64,000 nucleotides of DNA from Rhodobacteraceae bacterium WFHF2C18. GTDB taxonomy: Bacteria > Pseudomonadota > Alphaproteobacteria > Rhodobacterales > Rhodobacteraceae. The first letter of the stretch is position 1. Each line of letters begins with the position of its first letter. The stretch is taken from assembly GCA_002166865.1 (NCBI GenBank), contig NHTQ01000001.1, forward strand, positions 434,001 through 498,000. Reading direction: 5' to 3'. The translations under genes and the position numbers were made by a program. Positions 28,227 to 36,564 of the stretch are shown one piece after another. The notes below the pieces were generated by a model. That model did no database searches. It had not been told where the DNA came from and was given only the letters and a program-made list of their open reading frames with translations.

Positions 28227-29411
28227 TCAGCGCGCGAGGTCGCGCATGCCGCGGTCGATGCCGTCGAGGGTCATGGGCACCATGTTGTCCTCGAAGATGT
28301 CGCGAATCATCCGGATGGAATGGGTGTAGCCCCAGTATTTCTCGGGCACGGGGTTGATCCAGAGGTTGGCGGGCCATTGCGCCCGGGCCCGTTCCAGCCA
28401 GACCTGGCCGGCCTCGGGGTTCCAGTGCTCGTTGGCGCCGCCGGGGTAGGCGATCTCGTAGGGACTCATCGAGGCGTCGCCCACGAAGATGCACTTGTAG
28501 TCGGGGCCATAGGTGTTGAGCACCTCGGCCGTGGGCGTCACCGCGTCCCAGCGGCGGCGGTTGTCGCGCCAGACGCCTTCGTACAGGCAGTTGTGGAAAT
28601 AGTAGTATTCCAGGTGCTTGAACTCGGCCCGGGCGGCGCTGAAGAGTTCCTCGACCACCTTGATGTGATCGTCCATCGAGCCGCCCACGTCGAGAAACAG
28701 CAGGACCTTGACGGCGTTGCGCCGTTCCGGGCGCATCTTGACATCCAGGTAGCCGTGCTCGGCGGTGGCGCGGATCGTGCTGTCGAGGTCCAGCTCCTCG
28801 GCCGCGCCGTCGCGGGCCCACTGGCGCAGGCGTTTCATCGCGACCTTGATGTTGCGGGTGCCCAGTTCGACCGTGTCGTCGAGATTGCGGAACTCGCGCT
28901 TGTCCCAGACCTTCACGGCCCGGCGATGGCGGCTTTCCTTCTGGCCGATGCGCACGCCCTCGGGGTTGTAGCCGTAGGCCCCGAAGGGCGAGGTGCCGGC
29001 GGTGCCGATCCACTTGTTGCCGCCCTGGTGGCGGCCCTGCTGTTCCTTGAGGCGGTCGCGCAGCGTCTCCATCAGCTTGTCGAAGCCGCCCAGGGCCTCG
29101 ATCTCGGCCTTCTCGGCGTCGGAGAGGTGCTTCTCGGCCATCCTTTCCAGCCATTCGGCGGGCAGATCCACCGCCTCCAGCACCTGGGCGGGGCTGATTT
29201 CCTCCAGCCCCTTGAAAGTCGCGGCGAAGGCCTGGTCGAAGCGGTCGAGCTTGCGCTCGTCCTTCACCATGGCGGCGCGGGCGAGGTAGTAGAACCCCTC
29301 GATGTCGTAGGTGACAAGCCCGGTGCCCATCGCGCCGAGAAAATCGAGGTATTCGCGCAGGGAGACCGGCACGCCGGCCTTGCGCAGGTTTTCGAAGAAG
29401 GGCAGGAACAT
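28227..29411 (-). CDS. CoxE-like VWA-domain protein
   Basis: 394 residues. A helical N-terminal half (~1-190) precedes a VWA domain whose MIDAS motif reads 'LLFLDVGGSMDDHI' (DxGxS). The layout matches the CoxE-like family, which works with MoxR-type AAA+ ATPases to insert metals or remodel enzyme complexes. A MoxR gene lies 1.7 kb upstream on the same strand, separated by a lipoprotein gene and a small membrane-protein gene. No coxM/S/L or other obvious client enzyme is adjacent. Confidence 0.85.
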   Translation of the reverse strand: MFLPFFENLRKAGVPVSLREYLDFLGAMGTGLVTYDIEGFYYLARAAMVKDERKLDRFDQAFAATFKGLEEISPAQVLEAVDLPAEWLERMAEKHLSDAEKAEIEALGGFDKLMETLRDRLKEQQGRHQGGNKWIGTAGTSPFGAYGYNPEGVRIGQKESRHRRAVKVWDKREFRNLDDTVELGTRNIKVAMKRLRQWARDGAAEELDLDSTIRATAEHGYLDVKMRPERRNAVKVLLFLDVGGSMDDHIKVVEELFSAARAEFKHLEYYYFHNCLYEGVWRDNRRRWDAVTPTAEVLNTYGPDYKCIFVGDASMSPYEIAYPGGANEHWNPEAGQVWLERARAQWPANLWINPVPEKYWGYTHSIRMIRDIFEDNMVPMTLDGIDRGMRDLAR

Positions 29412-29417
29412 CGGTGC

Positions 29418-29585
29418 CTAGATCGAACTTCGGTGGATGATGAGCGTGGCGAAGAGCCCCAGCAGCGTGAAGACCAGCGCGTAGACGAAAGCGTACTGAA
29501 GGATGTCGGCCGTGCGCCCCTTGCGCCGCCACGCGATGACGCCGCCGATCACGGCCCCCAGGATGGCCCCTGCCAGAATGATCAT
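29418..29585 (-). CDS. 55-residue membrane protein
   Basis: Two hydrophobic segments ('MIILAGAILGAVIGGVIA' and 'YAFVYALVFTLLGLFATLII') flank a short basic loop (WRRKGR). It starts 9 bp from the stop of the DUF2927 gene and ends 6 bp before the VWA gene, so it is in the same transcript. Function unknown. Confidence 0.65.
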   Translation of the reverse strand: MIILAGAILGAVIGGVIAWRRKGRTADILQYAFVYALVFTLLGLFATLIIHRSSI

Positions 29586-29594
29586 GTCTCTTGC

Positions 29595-30962
29595 CTACCC
29601 GTTCGGTGCCCTTGGCGGGCTGAGCGTCGCGATCTCGCGCAGCTTGGCGCGCACGGCCCAGTCCGCGCCGAATCCGTAGCGCGCCCAGCCCAGGCTGTCC
29701 AGCCGGACGGCGCGCGCGTCGCTGAGCCGGCCCTGCAGTTCCAGCGCCTCGGCCTGCAGCATCATCAGCGTGGCCAGCAGGGCGGCGTTCTCGTGGCGCT
29801 CGGCCGTGGCCAGGTGCGGGCTGACCAGGCGCAGGGCGCGGGCGCCGTCGCCCCGGCGCAGGGCGTGCGCAGCCAGTTGCGAGGCGGCATAGGCGCGGTG
29901 CAGATCGGTGCCGTGGCCCTGCTGGTAGAACCGGTCGGCCAGGCGGAACTGGCGGCTGGCGGCCTCGGGGTTCACCGGCTGCGTGAGCCGACCCAGGGCG
30001 AAGTGGCTGAAGCCGCGCCGGTGGTCGCGCCAGCCCCGGTTGCGGGCGATCCGCAGCGCCTGCTCGGCCGCTGCCTGGCGTTCGCGCGGTGCGGCGCCGG
30101 GGCCCAGGGCCGTCTGGATGGCGTGCACCCAGCTATCCGGCGTGGGCGGCAGGGATCGCGCCGGGCGGGCGCGGCCGCCGGGGTTCAGCCGCGCCAGGAG
30201 CGCGGGCAGGCGGTCGGCCACCTGCGCGCGGGTCATGCCGCTGCGCAACTCGGGGGCGTAATAGGCGCGCAGGACCAGCATGTCGAAACCGGTGAGCACC
30301 GTGTGCACGTTGTCGTCGTTGAACACGGAATCGGGCAGTCGGTAGAGGTCGTTGAGCGGACCGAGGGCCTGGGCCAGTTCCTCGTGCAGGCAGTCGCGCA
30401 CCTCTTGCGGGCTGGAATCGCCGGGCACGAATATCGCCAGCCGTTCGCGCCGGGTCAGCTCGGTCCAGCTGGTGCGCCGGCTGTGGCGTGCACGGCGGTA
30501 TTCCTCCAGCGACGAGACGTTGGGCACCACGAAGCAGGCCGCCTTGGGCAGGTAGCGCTGGATCTGCCGGCGCGAGACCGACTCGATCGTGATGTTCGCC
30601 GGCCCGGCGCCGGTGGTTGCGATATCGATGCCGGCCTCCCGGCGCAGCCGGCGCAAGAGCCGGTCGAGATCGGGCCGCAGGGTCGCGGGCGGGCGGCCCG
30701 TGACACGCACCGAGATCGGTTCCTCGAAGCGGGAGAACCGCGTCAGTTGCCGGCCCGATTCCAGGCGGAACGCGAGGTCCAGGAAATCCCGGGCGATGTC
30801 GCGGTTGGCCCGCGCCGGCGGGACCGGGCTGGGCGCCGAGAAGGTCTTCATCGCGGGCAGGGCGCTGTCACCTGGCGTGGCGGCGCGCGAGGGCAGGTCG
30901 TTTGCCGGCGCCGTGGCGCAGGCGCCGAGCACGAGGAGGGCGGGAAGCAGCAAGTGACGCAT
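29595..30962 (-). CDS. DUF2927 lipoprotein
   Basis: 455 residues. The N-terminus 'MRHLLLPALLVLGACATAP' is a lipoprotein signal with lipobox LGAC, so the mature protein should start at Cys15 and be membrane-anchored. The central part (~50-270, 'FLDLAFRLESGRQLTRFSRFE', 'CLHEELAQALG', 'VFNDDNVHTVLTGFDMLVLR') corresponds to DUF2927. The C-terminal ~170 residues are helical and repeat-like (possibly TPR). The role is unknown; its position between moxR and the VWA gene suggests a periplasmic partner of that pair. Confidence 0.8.
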   Translation of the reverse strand: MRHLLLPALLVLGACATAPANDLPSRAATPGDSALPAMKTFSAPSPVPPARANRDIARDFLDLAFRLESGRQLTRFSRFEEPISVRVTGRPPATLRPDLDRLLRRLRREAGIDIATTGAGPANITIESVSRRQIQRYLPKAACFVVPNVSSLEEYRRARHSRRTSWTELTRRERLAIFVPGDSSPQEVRDCLHEELAQALGPLNDLYRLPDSVFNDDNVHTVLTGFDMLVLRAYYAPELRSGMTRAQVADRLPALLARLNPGGRARPARSLPPTPDSWVHAIQTALGPGAAPRERQAAAEQALRIARNRGWRDHRRGFSHFALGRLTQPVNPEAASRQFRLADRFYQQGHGTDLHRAYAASQLAAHALRRGDGARALRLVSPHLATAERHENAALLATLMMLQAEALELQGRLSDARAVRLDSLGWARYGFGADWAVRAKLREIATLSPPRAPNG

Positions 30963-31084
30963 GGAACCTGTTGGTCCTCCGGACTGCGGCGGGCGACACG
31001 CCCCCACGGATTCCCGCCACGGCCGGGACCGTGACGGGCAAAGATGGCGGCAATGTGGCGGCCGTGGCCGCCGGGCATCGCCCG

Positions 31085-31924
31085 CTAGCGCTGGCGACGC
31101 GCCATGAAGGCGAGCCTTTCGAAAAGATGCACGTCCTGTTCGTTCTTGAGAAGGGCGCCGTGCAGTTTCGGCAGCGCGTCGGCACCCTGCCGCTGGAGGT
31201 CGGCGGGGTCCAGGTCCTCGGCCAGGATGAGCTTGAGCCAGTCGAGCACCTCGGAGGTCGAGGGCTTCTTCTTCAGGCCGGCCTGCTCGCGGATCTCGAA
31301 GAACTGCGTCAGCGCGGCGGTGAGAAGGCTTTCCTTGATCCCGGGGTGGTGGACGGCGACGATGCGCTTCATCGTTTCCGCGTCCGGAAAGCGGATGTAG
31401 TGGAAGAAGCAGCGCCGCAGGAAGGCGTCGGGCAGCTCCTTCTCGTTGTTGGAGGTGATGATGACGATGGGGCGGTGTTTCGCCCGGATCGTCTCGCCCG
31501 TCTCGTAGACGTGGAATTCCATCCGGTCGAGTTCCTGCAGCAGGTCGTTGGGAAACTCGATGTCGGCCTTGTCGATCTCGTCGATGAGCAGGACCAGCTT
31601 CTCGTCGGACTCGAAGGCCTCCCACAGCTTGCCCTTGCGGATGTAGTTGGCCACGTCGTGCACGCGGTCGTCGCCCAGCTGGCTGTCGCGCAGGCGCGAG
31701 ACGGCGTCATACTCGTAGAGGCCCTGCTGCGCCTTGGTGGTGGACTTCACGTTCCATTCCAGGATGCGCAGGCCCAGGCCCTGCGCCACTTGGCGGGCCA
31801 GTTCCGTCTTGCCGGTGCCGGGCTCGCCCTTGACGAGCAGCGGGCGTTCCAGGGTGACGGCAGCGTTGACCGCCACCATCAGGTCATCGGTGGCGACGTA
31901 GGACTCGGTCCCTTCGAATTTCAT
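31085..31924 (-). CDS. MoxR-family AAA+ ATPase
   Basis: 279 residues from ATG at 31924 (an upstream in-frame start at 31990 was rejected). Walker A is 'LLVKGEPGTGKTELARQVA', Walker B 'KLVLLIDEIDKAD', sensor 1 'PIVIITSNNEKELPDAFLRR'. MoxR proteins act as chaperones that activate or mature metal enzymes together with VWA proteins. Here it heads the run moxR, DUF2927, small membrane protein, VWA. The 123-bp gap to the DUF2927 gene is wide enough for a separate promoter. Confidence 0.9.
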   Translation of the reverse strand: MKFEGTESYVATDDLMVAVNAAVTLERPLLVKGEPGTGKTELARQVAQGLGLRILEWNVKSTTKAQQGLYEYDAVSRLRDSQLGDDRVHDVANYIRKGKLWEAFESDEKLVLLIDEIDKADIEFPNDLLQELDRMEFHVYETGETIRAKHRPIVIITSNNEKELPDAFLRRCFFHYIRFPDAETMKRIVAVHHPGIKESLLTAALTQFFEIREQAGLKKKPSTSEVLDWLKLILAEDLDPADLQRQGADALPKLHGALLKNEQDVHLFERLAFMARRQR

Positions 31925-32085
31925 ATCCTTTTCAATCCTTTTCGCGGCGTTTCCGAAGGAAGATCGGGCGCACATTAGGCGCAGACGCAAAACACTTCAA
32001 TGCGGTGTGATTGGCTAGTGACAATCCCCGCGCTGGGGTGTAAGTGCAGCGCCGAGGGGAATGCGCCGACCTAAAGGAGCCGACC

Positions 32086-32541
32086 ATGCCAGAGGGTGGC
32101 CATGATGAGGGATCCGAAATGAAAGCCGAAGTCTTTCTGCCCGAGGACTACCGTCCGGCCGAAGACGAACCGTTCATGAACGAACGCCAAGTCGAATACT
32201 TCCGCCGCAAGCTCATCAACTGGAAAAACGAACTCCTCGACGAAAGCCGCGACACGATCGAGGGGCTTCAGGACAGCACCCGCGCCATCCCGGACGTGGC
32301 CGATCGCGCCAGCGAAGAGACCGACCGCGCGCTGGAACTGCGCACCCGCGATCGCCAGCGCAAGCTGGTAGCCAAGATCGATGCCGCGCTGCGCCGCATC
32401 GAGGAGGGCGAGTACGGCTACTGCGAGGTCACGGGCGAGCCGATCAGCCTCAAGCGTCTGGATGCGCGTCCCATCGCCACCATGAGCCTGGAGGCGCAGG
32501 AGCGCCACGAGCGCCGCGAGAAGGTCCATCGCGACGACTGA
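32086..32541 (+). CDS. dksA: DksA/TraR-family RNA polymerase-binding regulator (one-Cys type)
   Basis: 151 residues from ATG at 32086 (AAAGGAG upstream). The coiled-coil part ends in 'IPDVADRASEETDRALELRTRD', which includes the D-x-x-D/A tip motif that reaches RNA polymerase. The C-terminal zinc-finger region 'GYCEVTGEPISLKRLDARP' keeps only the first of the four usual Cys; the other positions are Thr, Ser and Ala. Such zinc-less DksA proteins are known in Rhodobacterales, so this is a variant rather than a defect. It works with ppGpp in stringent control. A strong terminator follows. Confidence 0.9.
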   Translation: MPEGGHDEGSEMKAEVFLPEDYRPAEDEPFMNERQVEYFRRKLINWKNELLDESRDTIEGLQDSTRAIPDVADRASEETDRALELRTRDRQRKLVAKIDAALRRIEEGEYGYCEVTGEPISLKRLDARPIATMSLEAQERHERREKVHRDD

Positions 32542-32565
32542 CCCGCGCCGTCATGATGGAGTATC

Positions 32566-32593
32566 GCGCCGGGGCCGTCGCTCCGGCGTTTTT
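32566..32593 (+). terminator. Rho-independent terminator after dksA
   Basis: Stem CGCCGG / CCGGCG with a ~10-nt loop directly followed by TTTTT (32589-32593). It sits 25 bp beyond the dksA stop codon and before the next gene. Confidence 0.8.
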
Positions 32594-32611
32594 CGTCCCG
32601 GGGGGAGAGCC

Positions 32612-33781
32612 ATGAGCCTGACGGGCACCAAGATCCTGGTCATCGGCGCCGGCATCGGCGGGCTTTCCGTCGCGCGGGCCCTTGCGCTGCGGGGGGCCGA
32701 GGTGACGGTGCTGGAGCAGGCCGAGGCGATCCGCGAGGTGGGCGCCGGCCTGCAGATCAGCCCCAATGGCTACGTGGTGCTGCGTGCCCTGGGCCTGGCC
32801 GAGGCGCTGCGCGGGCCGGCGGTGCAGGCGCGGGCCGTCTGCCTGCACGACCAGGCCGGGGCCCGGGTGCTGCGGCTGGATCTGGCGCGGGCGGCGCAGG
32901 CCGACTACTACTTCGTGCATCGCGCCGACCTGATCGACCTGCTGGCGCGGGGCGCACGCGCGGCGGGGGTGAAGATCCGCCTGATGCAGAAAGTCGCCCG
33001 GATCGCGCCCGGCCCGCGGCCGCGCGTGGTGCTGGCCAATGGCGCGACGGCCGGTGCGGATCTGGTCGTGGGCGCCGACGGGCTGCATTCGCGGGCGCGG
33101 GCGGCGCTGGAGCAGGACGCCGCGCCCCGCTTCACGGGGCAGGCGGCCTGGCGCGCGGTGGTGCCCAACACCGACGGCCGGGGCCCGGAGGCGCGGGTGG
33201 ACATGGGTGCGCACCGGCACGTCGTCAGCTATCCGCTGCGGTCGGGGCGGCTACTGAACATCGTGGCGGTGCAGGAGCGGGCGGCCTGGACGGCCGAGAG
33301 CTGGAGCCAGGAGGACGATCCGCTGGCGCTGCGGGCGGCATTTTCGGATTTCGGCCCGGAGGTGCAGGCCATGCTGGCGCGGGTGGATCGGGTGAACCTC
33401 TGGGGATTGTTCCGGCATCCCGTGGCGCGGCACTGGCACGGGGGCGGCGTGGCGCTCTTGGGCGATGCGGCGCATCCGACGCTGCCCTTCATGGCGCAGG
33501 GGGCGTGCCTGGCGCTGGAGGACGCCTGGGTGCTGGCCGACGCGCTGGGGCAGGGCGGCCCGCTAGAGGCGCGGCTGGCGGCCTATCAGGCCCGCCGCGC
33601 GGGACGGGCCGCCAGGGTCGTGGCCGCGGCCAGCCGCAACGCCTGGAAATATCACCTGGCCTTCCCGCCGCTGCGCTGGGCCGCCCACGGCGCGCTGCGC
33701 CTGGGCGGGCGGCTGGCGCCCGGCCGGATGATGCGGCAGTTCGACTGGATCTACGGCCACGACGTGACGGCCGGGGGGTGA
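32612..33781 (+). CDS. FAD-dependent monooxygenase (salicylate hydroxylase-like)
   Basis: 389 residues. GxGxxG dinucleotide motif 'ILVIGAGIGGLSVARAL', the 'LVVGADGLHSRAR' DG motif and 'GVALLGDAAHPTLPFMAQGA' (GD motif, with Pro at the active site) identify a class A flavoprotein aromatic hydroxylase. The substrate cannot be told; similar genes are annotated as salicylate or 3-hydroxybenzoate hydroxylases. GGGGGAGAG precedes the ATG. Its nearest upstream neighbour is insulated by a terminator. Confidence 0.85.
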   Translation: MSLTGTKILVIGAGIGGLSVARALALRGAEVTVLEQAEAIREVGAGLQISPNGYVVLRALGLAEALRGPAVQARAVCLHDQAGARVLRLDLARAAQADYYFVHRADLIDLLARGARAAGVKIRLMQKVARIAPGPRPRVVLANGATAGADLVVGADGLHSRARAALEQDAAPRFTGQAAWRAVVPNTDGRGPEARVDMGAHRHVVSYPLRSGRLLNIVAVQERAAWTAESWSQEDDPLALRAAFSDFGPEVQAMLARVDRVNLWGLFRHPVARHWHGGGVALLGDAAHPTLPFMAQGACLALEDAWVLADALGQGGPLEARLAAYQARRAGRAARVVAAASRNAWKYHLAFPPLRWAAHGALRLGGRLAPGRMMRQFDWIYGHDVTAGG

Positions 33782-33913
33782 GGCCGGTCGGCCCGGGCCG
33801 AAAGCAAGGATCCTGCGGTGTTCACGCGGTTGCGGGGGCGGGCGATGGCCGGGTGAACCCCGCCCTACGCCTACGCATACCTATGGCACATGAACGCAGG
33901 ATCCCCCGGACGC

Positions 33914-34696
33914 TCAGATATCCAGTTCCACCCAGACCGGCACGTGATCGGAGGGCTTGTCGCCACCGCGCAGGTCCCGATCGATCCCGCAGTCGGTGAG
34001 GCGATCGGCGGCCTGCGGGGTCAGCAGAACGTGATCGATGCGGATGCCGTGGTCACGGTTCCAGGCGCCCGCCTGGTAGTCCCAGAAGGTGTAGATATCC
34101 GCGCGGGGGTGGCAGGCGCGCACCGCGTCGGTGAAGCCCAGGTTCAGGATCCGGCGGAAGGCGGCGCGGGATTCGGGCTGGGCCAACGCGTCGTCGGTCC
34201 AGGCCTCGGGATTGCGCGCGTCCTTGTCCTGGGGGATGACGTTGTAATCGCCGGCCATGAGCGCCGGCGCCTCGGCCGCGAGCAGCTCCTGCGCGCGGTC
34301 GTGGAGGCGGTCCATCCAGGCGAGCTTGTAGTCGAACTTGGGCCCCGGCACGGGATTGCCGTTGGGCAGGTAGAGCCCGCAGATGCGCAGCGGCCCCTGC
34401 GCGCCCTGAACGGTGGCCTCGATCCAGCGGGCCTGCTCGTCGGCCTCGTCACCGGGCAGCCCGCGGCGGATGTCCGCCATCTCCGGCTTGGACAGGATCG
34501 CCACGCCGTTGAAGCTTTTCTGGCCGTGGGCGGCGACGTGGTAGCCCAGGCCCTCGAAATGCGCGGCGGGGAAATTCTCGTCGGTGGACTTGATCTCCTG
34601 CAGCAGGGCGACGTCGGGCCGGGCCTCTTCCAGCCAGTCGGTCAGCGCCTGCAGCCGCGCCTTGATCCCGTTGATGTTGAAGGTGGCGATTTTCAT
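33914..34696 (-). CDS. xth: Exodeoxyribonuclease III
   Basis: 260 residues. The EEP-fold catalytic residues are visible: 'MKIATFNINGIKARL' (Asn), 'LLQEIKSTDENFP' (Glu), 'LMAGDYNVIPQDKDA' (Asp/Asn) and the final 'GDKPSDHVPVWVEL' (Asp-His). It is an AP endonuclease and 3'-5' exonuclease in base excision repair. It is convergent with the monooxygenase gene. Confidence 0.93.
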   Translation of the reverse strand: MKIATFNINGIKARLQALTDWLEEARPDVALLQEIKSTDENFPAAHFEGLGYHVAAHGQKSFNGVAILSKPEMADIRRGLPGDEADEQARWIEATVQGAQGPLRICGLYLPNGNPVPGPKFDYKLAWMDRLHDRAQELLAAEAPALMAGDYNVIPQDKDARNPEAWTDDALAQPESRAAFRRILNLGFTDAVRACHPRADIYTFWDYQAGAWNRDHGIRIDHVLLTPQAADRLTDCGIDRDLRGGDKPSDHVPVWVELDI

Positions 34697-34779
34697 GGCG
34701 CGGGCTCCGTCACGGTCAGGGTCCCTCTATCGCGCAGCGCGCGGCGGCTGGCAAGGGCACGGCGCCGGCGGCGCGGCCG

Positions 34780-35103
34780 CTACATCGCGAAGGAGGTCCC
34801 GCAGCCGCAGGAACTGGCCACGTTGGGATTGTCGATGGTGAAGCGGGCGCCGATCAGTTCCTCGGTGAAATCGATGGTCGCGCCGGCGAGAAAGGGCAGC
34901 GAGACGCTATCCACCACGACCTTCTGGCCTGCGCCTTCGAGCACCACGTCGTCCTCGGCCGGGGCATCGAGGCGGATGTCGTACTGAAATCCCGAACAGC
35001 CGCCGCCTTCGACGGCCACGCGCAGGGCCTGGCCCTGGTCGGCTGCGCCGATCTCGGCGAGGCGGGCGAAGGCGCGGTCGGTCACCTTGGGGGGCAGTTG
35101 CAT
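34780..35103 (-). CDS. A-type iron-sulfur carrier (IscA/ErpA family)
   Basis: 107 residues. The three conserved Cys are in place: Cys36 in 'EGGGCSGFQYDI' and Cys99 and Cys101 in 'SSCGCGTSF'. The family delivers [Fe-S] clusters to target proteins. Whether it corresponds to IscA, ErpA or SufA cannot be decided; no other isc or suf genes are in the window. It is divergent from dgt with a 183-bp spacer. Confidence 0.92.
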   Translation of the reverse strand: MQLPPKVTDRAFARLAEIGAADQGQALRVAVEGGGCSGFQYDIRLDAPAEDDVVLEGAGQKVVVDSVSLPFLAGATIDFTEELIGARFTIDNPNVASSCGCGTSFAM

Positions 35104-35286
35104 GCGATCGGTCCCTGTTCAGTGTCTGCTGGAAATATGCGCCCATGGCGCCGGCGTTTCAAGTGGCCGGTGGGCCGCCGCGGCCTGCAATGCCTTGTCC
35201 GCACGCGGTTTCGCGACGGTGCGGGAAACGGTTGTCCCGCGGGCCGTGGCGCGGTTTATTGGGGCCGGCCCTGCAGGAGACGGACC

Positions 35287-36483
35287 ATGCCCCACGCCTT
35301 CACCTGTCATCCCGGCGCCGCGCGCGGACGGCTTCACCCCGAGGAGGAAAGCCATTTCCGCTCGTGCTTCCAGCGGGACCGGGACAGGATCATCCACTCC
35401 AGCGCGTTCCGTCGGCTGAAGCACAAGACCCAGGTCTTCGTGGAGCACGAGGGCGACTATTTCCGCACCCGGCTGACCCATTCCATCGAGGTGGCGCAGG
35501 TGGCGCGCACCATCGCCGGCGCGCTGGAGCTGAACCAGGAACTGACCGAGGCGGTGGCGCTGGCCCACGACCTGGGCCACACGCCCTTCGGCCATACCGG
35601 CGAGGACGCGCTGAACGCGCTGATGGCGCCCTACGGGGGCTTCGATCACAACGCCCAGGCGATCCGGATCGTGACCGCCCTGGAACGGCACTATGCCGAG
35701 TTCGACGGGCTGAACCTGACCTGGGACACGCTGGAGGGGATCGCCAAGCACAACGGGCCGGTGGCGCCGGCGGATGCCACGGGCCAGCCGGCGGGCGACC
35801 TGCCCCATGCGCTGGCCGACTACAACGCGCGGCACGACCTGGAACTGCACACCCACGCCAGCGCCGAGGCGCAGGTCGCGGCCCTGAGCGACGATATCGC
35901 CTACAACAACCACGACCTGCACGACGGGCTGCGGGCCGATCTGTTCACCGAGGATGACATCCGCGCCCTGCCCATCGTCGGCGACTGCTACGCCGAGGTG
36001 GATGCGAAATACCCCGGCCTCGATCCCTACCGCCGCCGGCACGAGGCGTTGCGCCGGGTCTTCGGGGTGATGGTGGGCGACGTGATCGGGGCCTCGCATG
36101 CGCTGCTGGCCGAGGCCGCGCCCGACGGCGTGGATGCCGTGCGGAACCTGGGCCGGCCGGTCATCCGCTTCTCTGAACCGCTTTGGTCCGATTTGCAGGT
36201 GATCCGCGACTTCCTGTTCACCCGGATGTATCGCGCGCCGGCGGTCGTGGCGATGCGCAAGCGTGTCACGCATGTGGTGGAGGAGCTGTTCCCCTTCTAC
36301 ATGGCCCATCCCGAGCATCTGCCCGCGCGCTGGCGGGCCGATGTGGCGGCCGCCGCCGACGAGACCGCGCTGGCGCGGCTGGTCTGCGATTACATCGCCG
36401 GGATGACCGACCGCTTCGCGCTGCAAAGCCACGCGCGCCTGCTGGGCGACGGCGCGCCGGACCCCGTGGCCGGGGGCGTATAG
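35287..36483 (+). CDS. dgt: dGTP triphosphohydrolase-like protein
   Basis: 398 residues. The HD-domain metal residues are in 'RTRLTHSIEVAQVARTI' and 'VALAHDLGHTPFGHTGEDAL'. Length and sequence match the deoxyguanosinetriphosphate triphosphohydrolase-like proteins of alphaproteobacteria, which hydrolyse dNTPs to deoxynucleosides and triphosphate. An 81-bp gap separates it from argS, which follows in the same direction. Confidence 0.92.
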   Translation: MPHAFTCHPGAARGRLHPEEESHFRSCFQRDRDRIIHSSAFRRLKHKTQVFVEHEGDYFRTRLTHSIEVAQVARTIAGALELNQELTEAVALAHDLGHTPFGHTGEDALNALMAPYGGFDHNAQAIRIVTALERHYAEFDGLNLTWDTLEGIAKHNGPVAPADATGQPAGDLPHALADYNARHDLELHTHASAEAQVAALSDDIAYNNHDLHDGLRADLFTEDDIRALPIVGDCYAEVDAKYPGLDPYRRRHEALRRVFGVMVGDVIGASHALLAEAAPDGVDAVRNLGRPVIRFSEPLWSDLQVIRDFLFTRMYRAPAVVAMRKRVTHVVEELFPFYMAHPEHLPARWRADVAAAADETALARLVCDYIAGMTDRFALQSHARLLGDGAPDPVAGGV

Positions 36484-36564
36484 CGCGGGGCGGTCGCGGG
36501 CGCGGGCGATTGACGCCGCGCCTGTCGGTGGTAAACCGGCGCGCAACCAACGAGGACGGACCAG

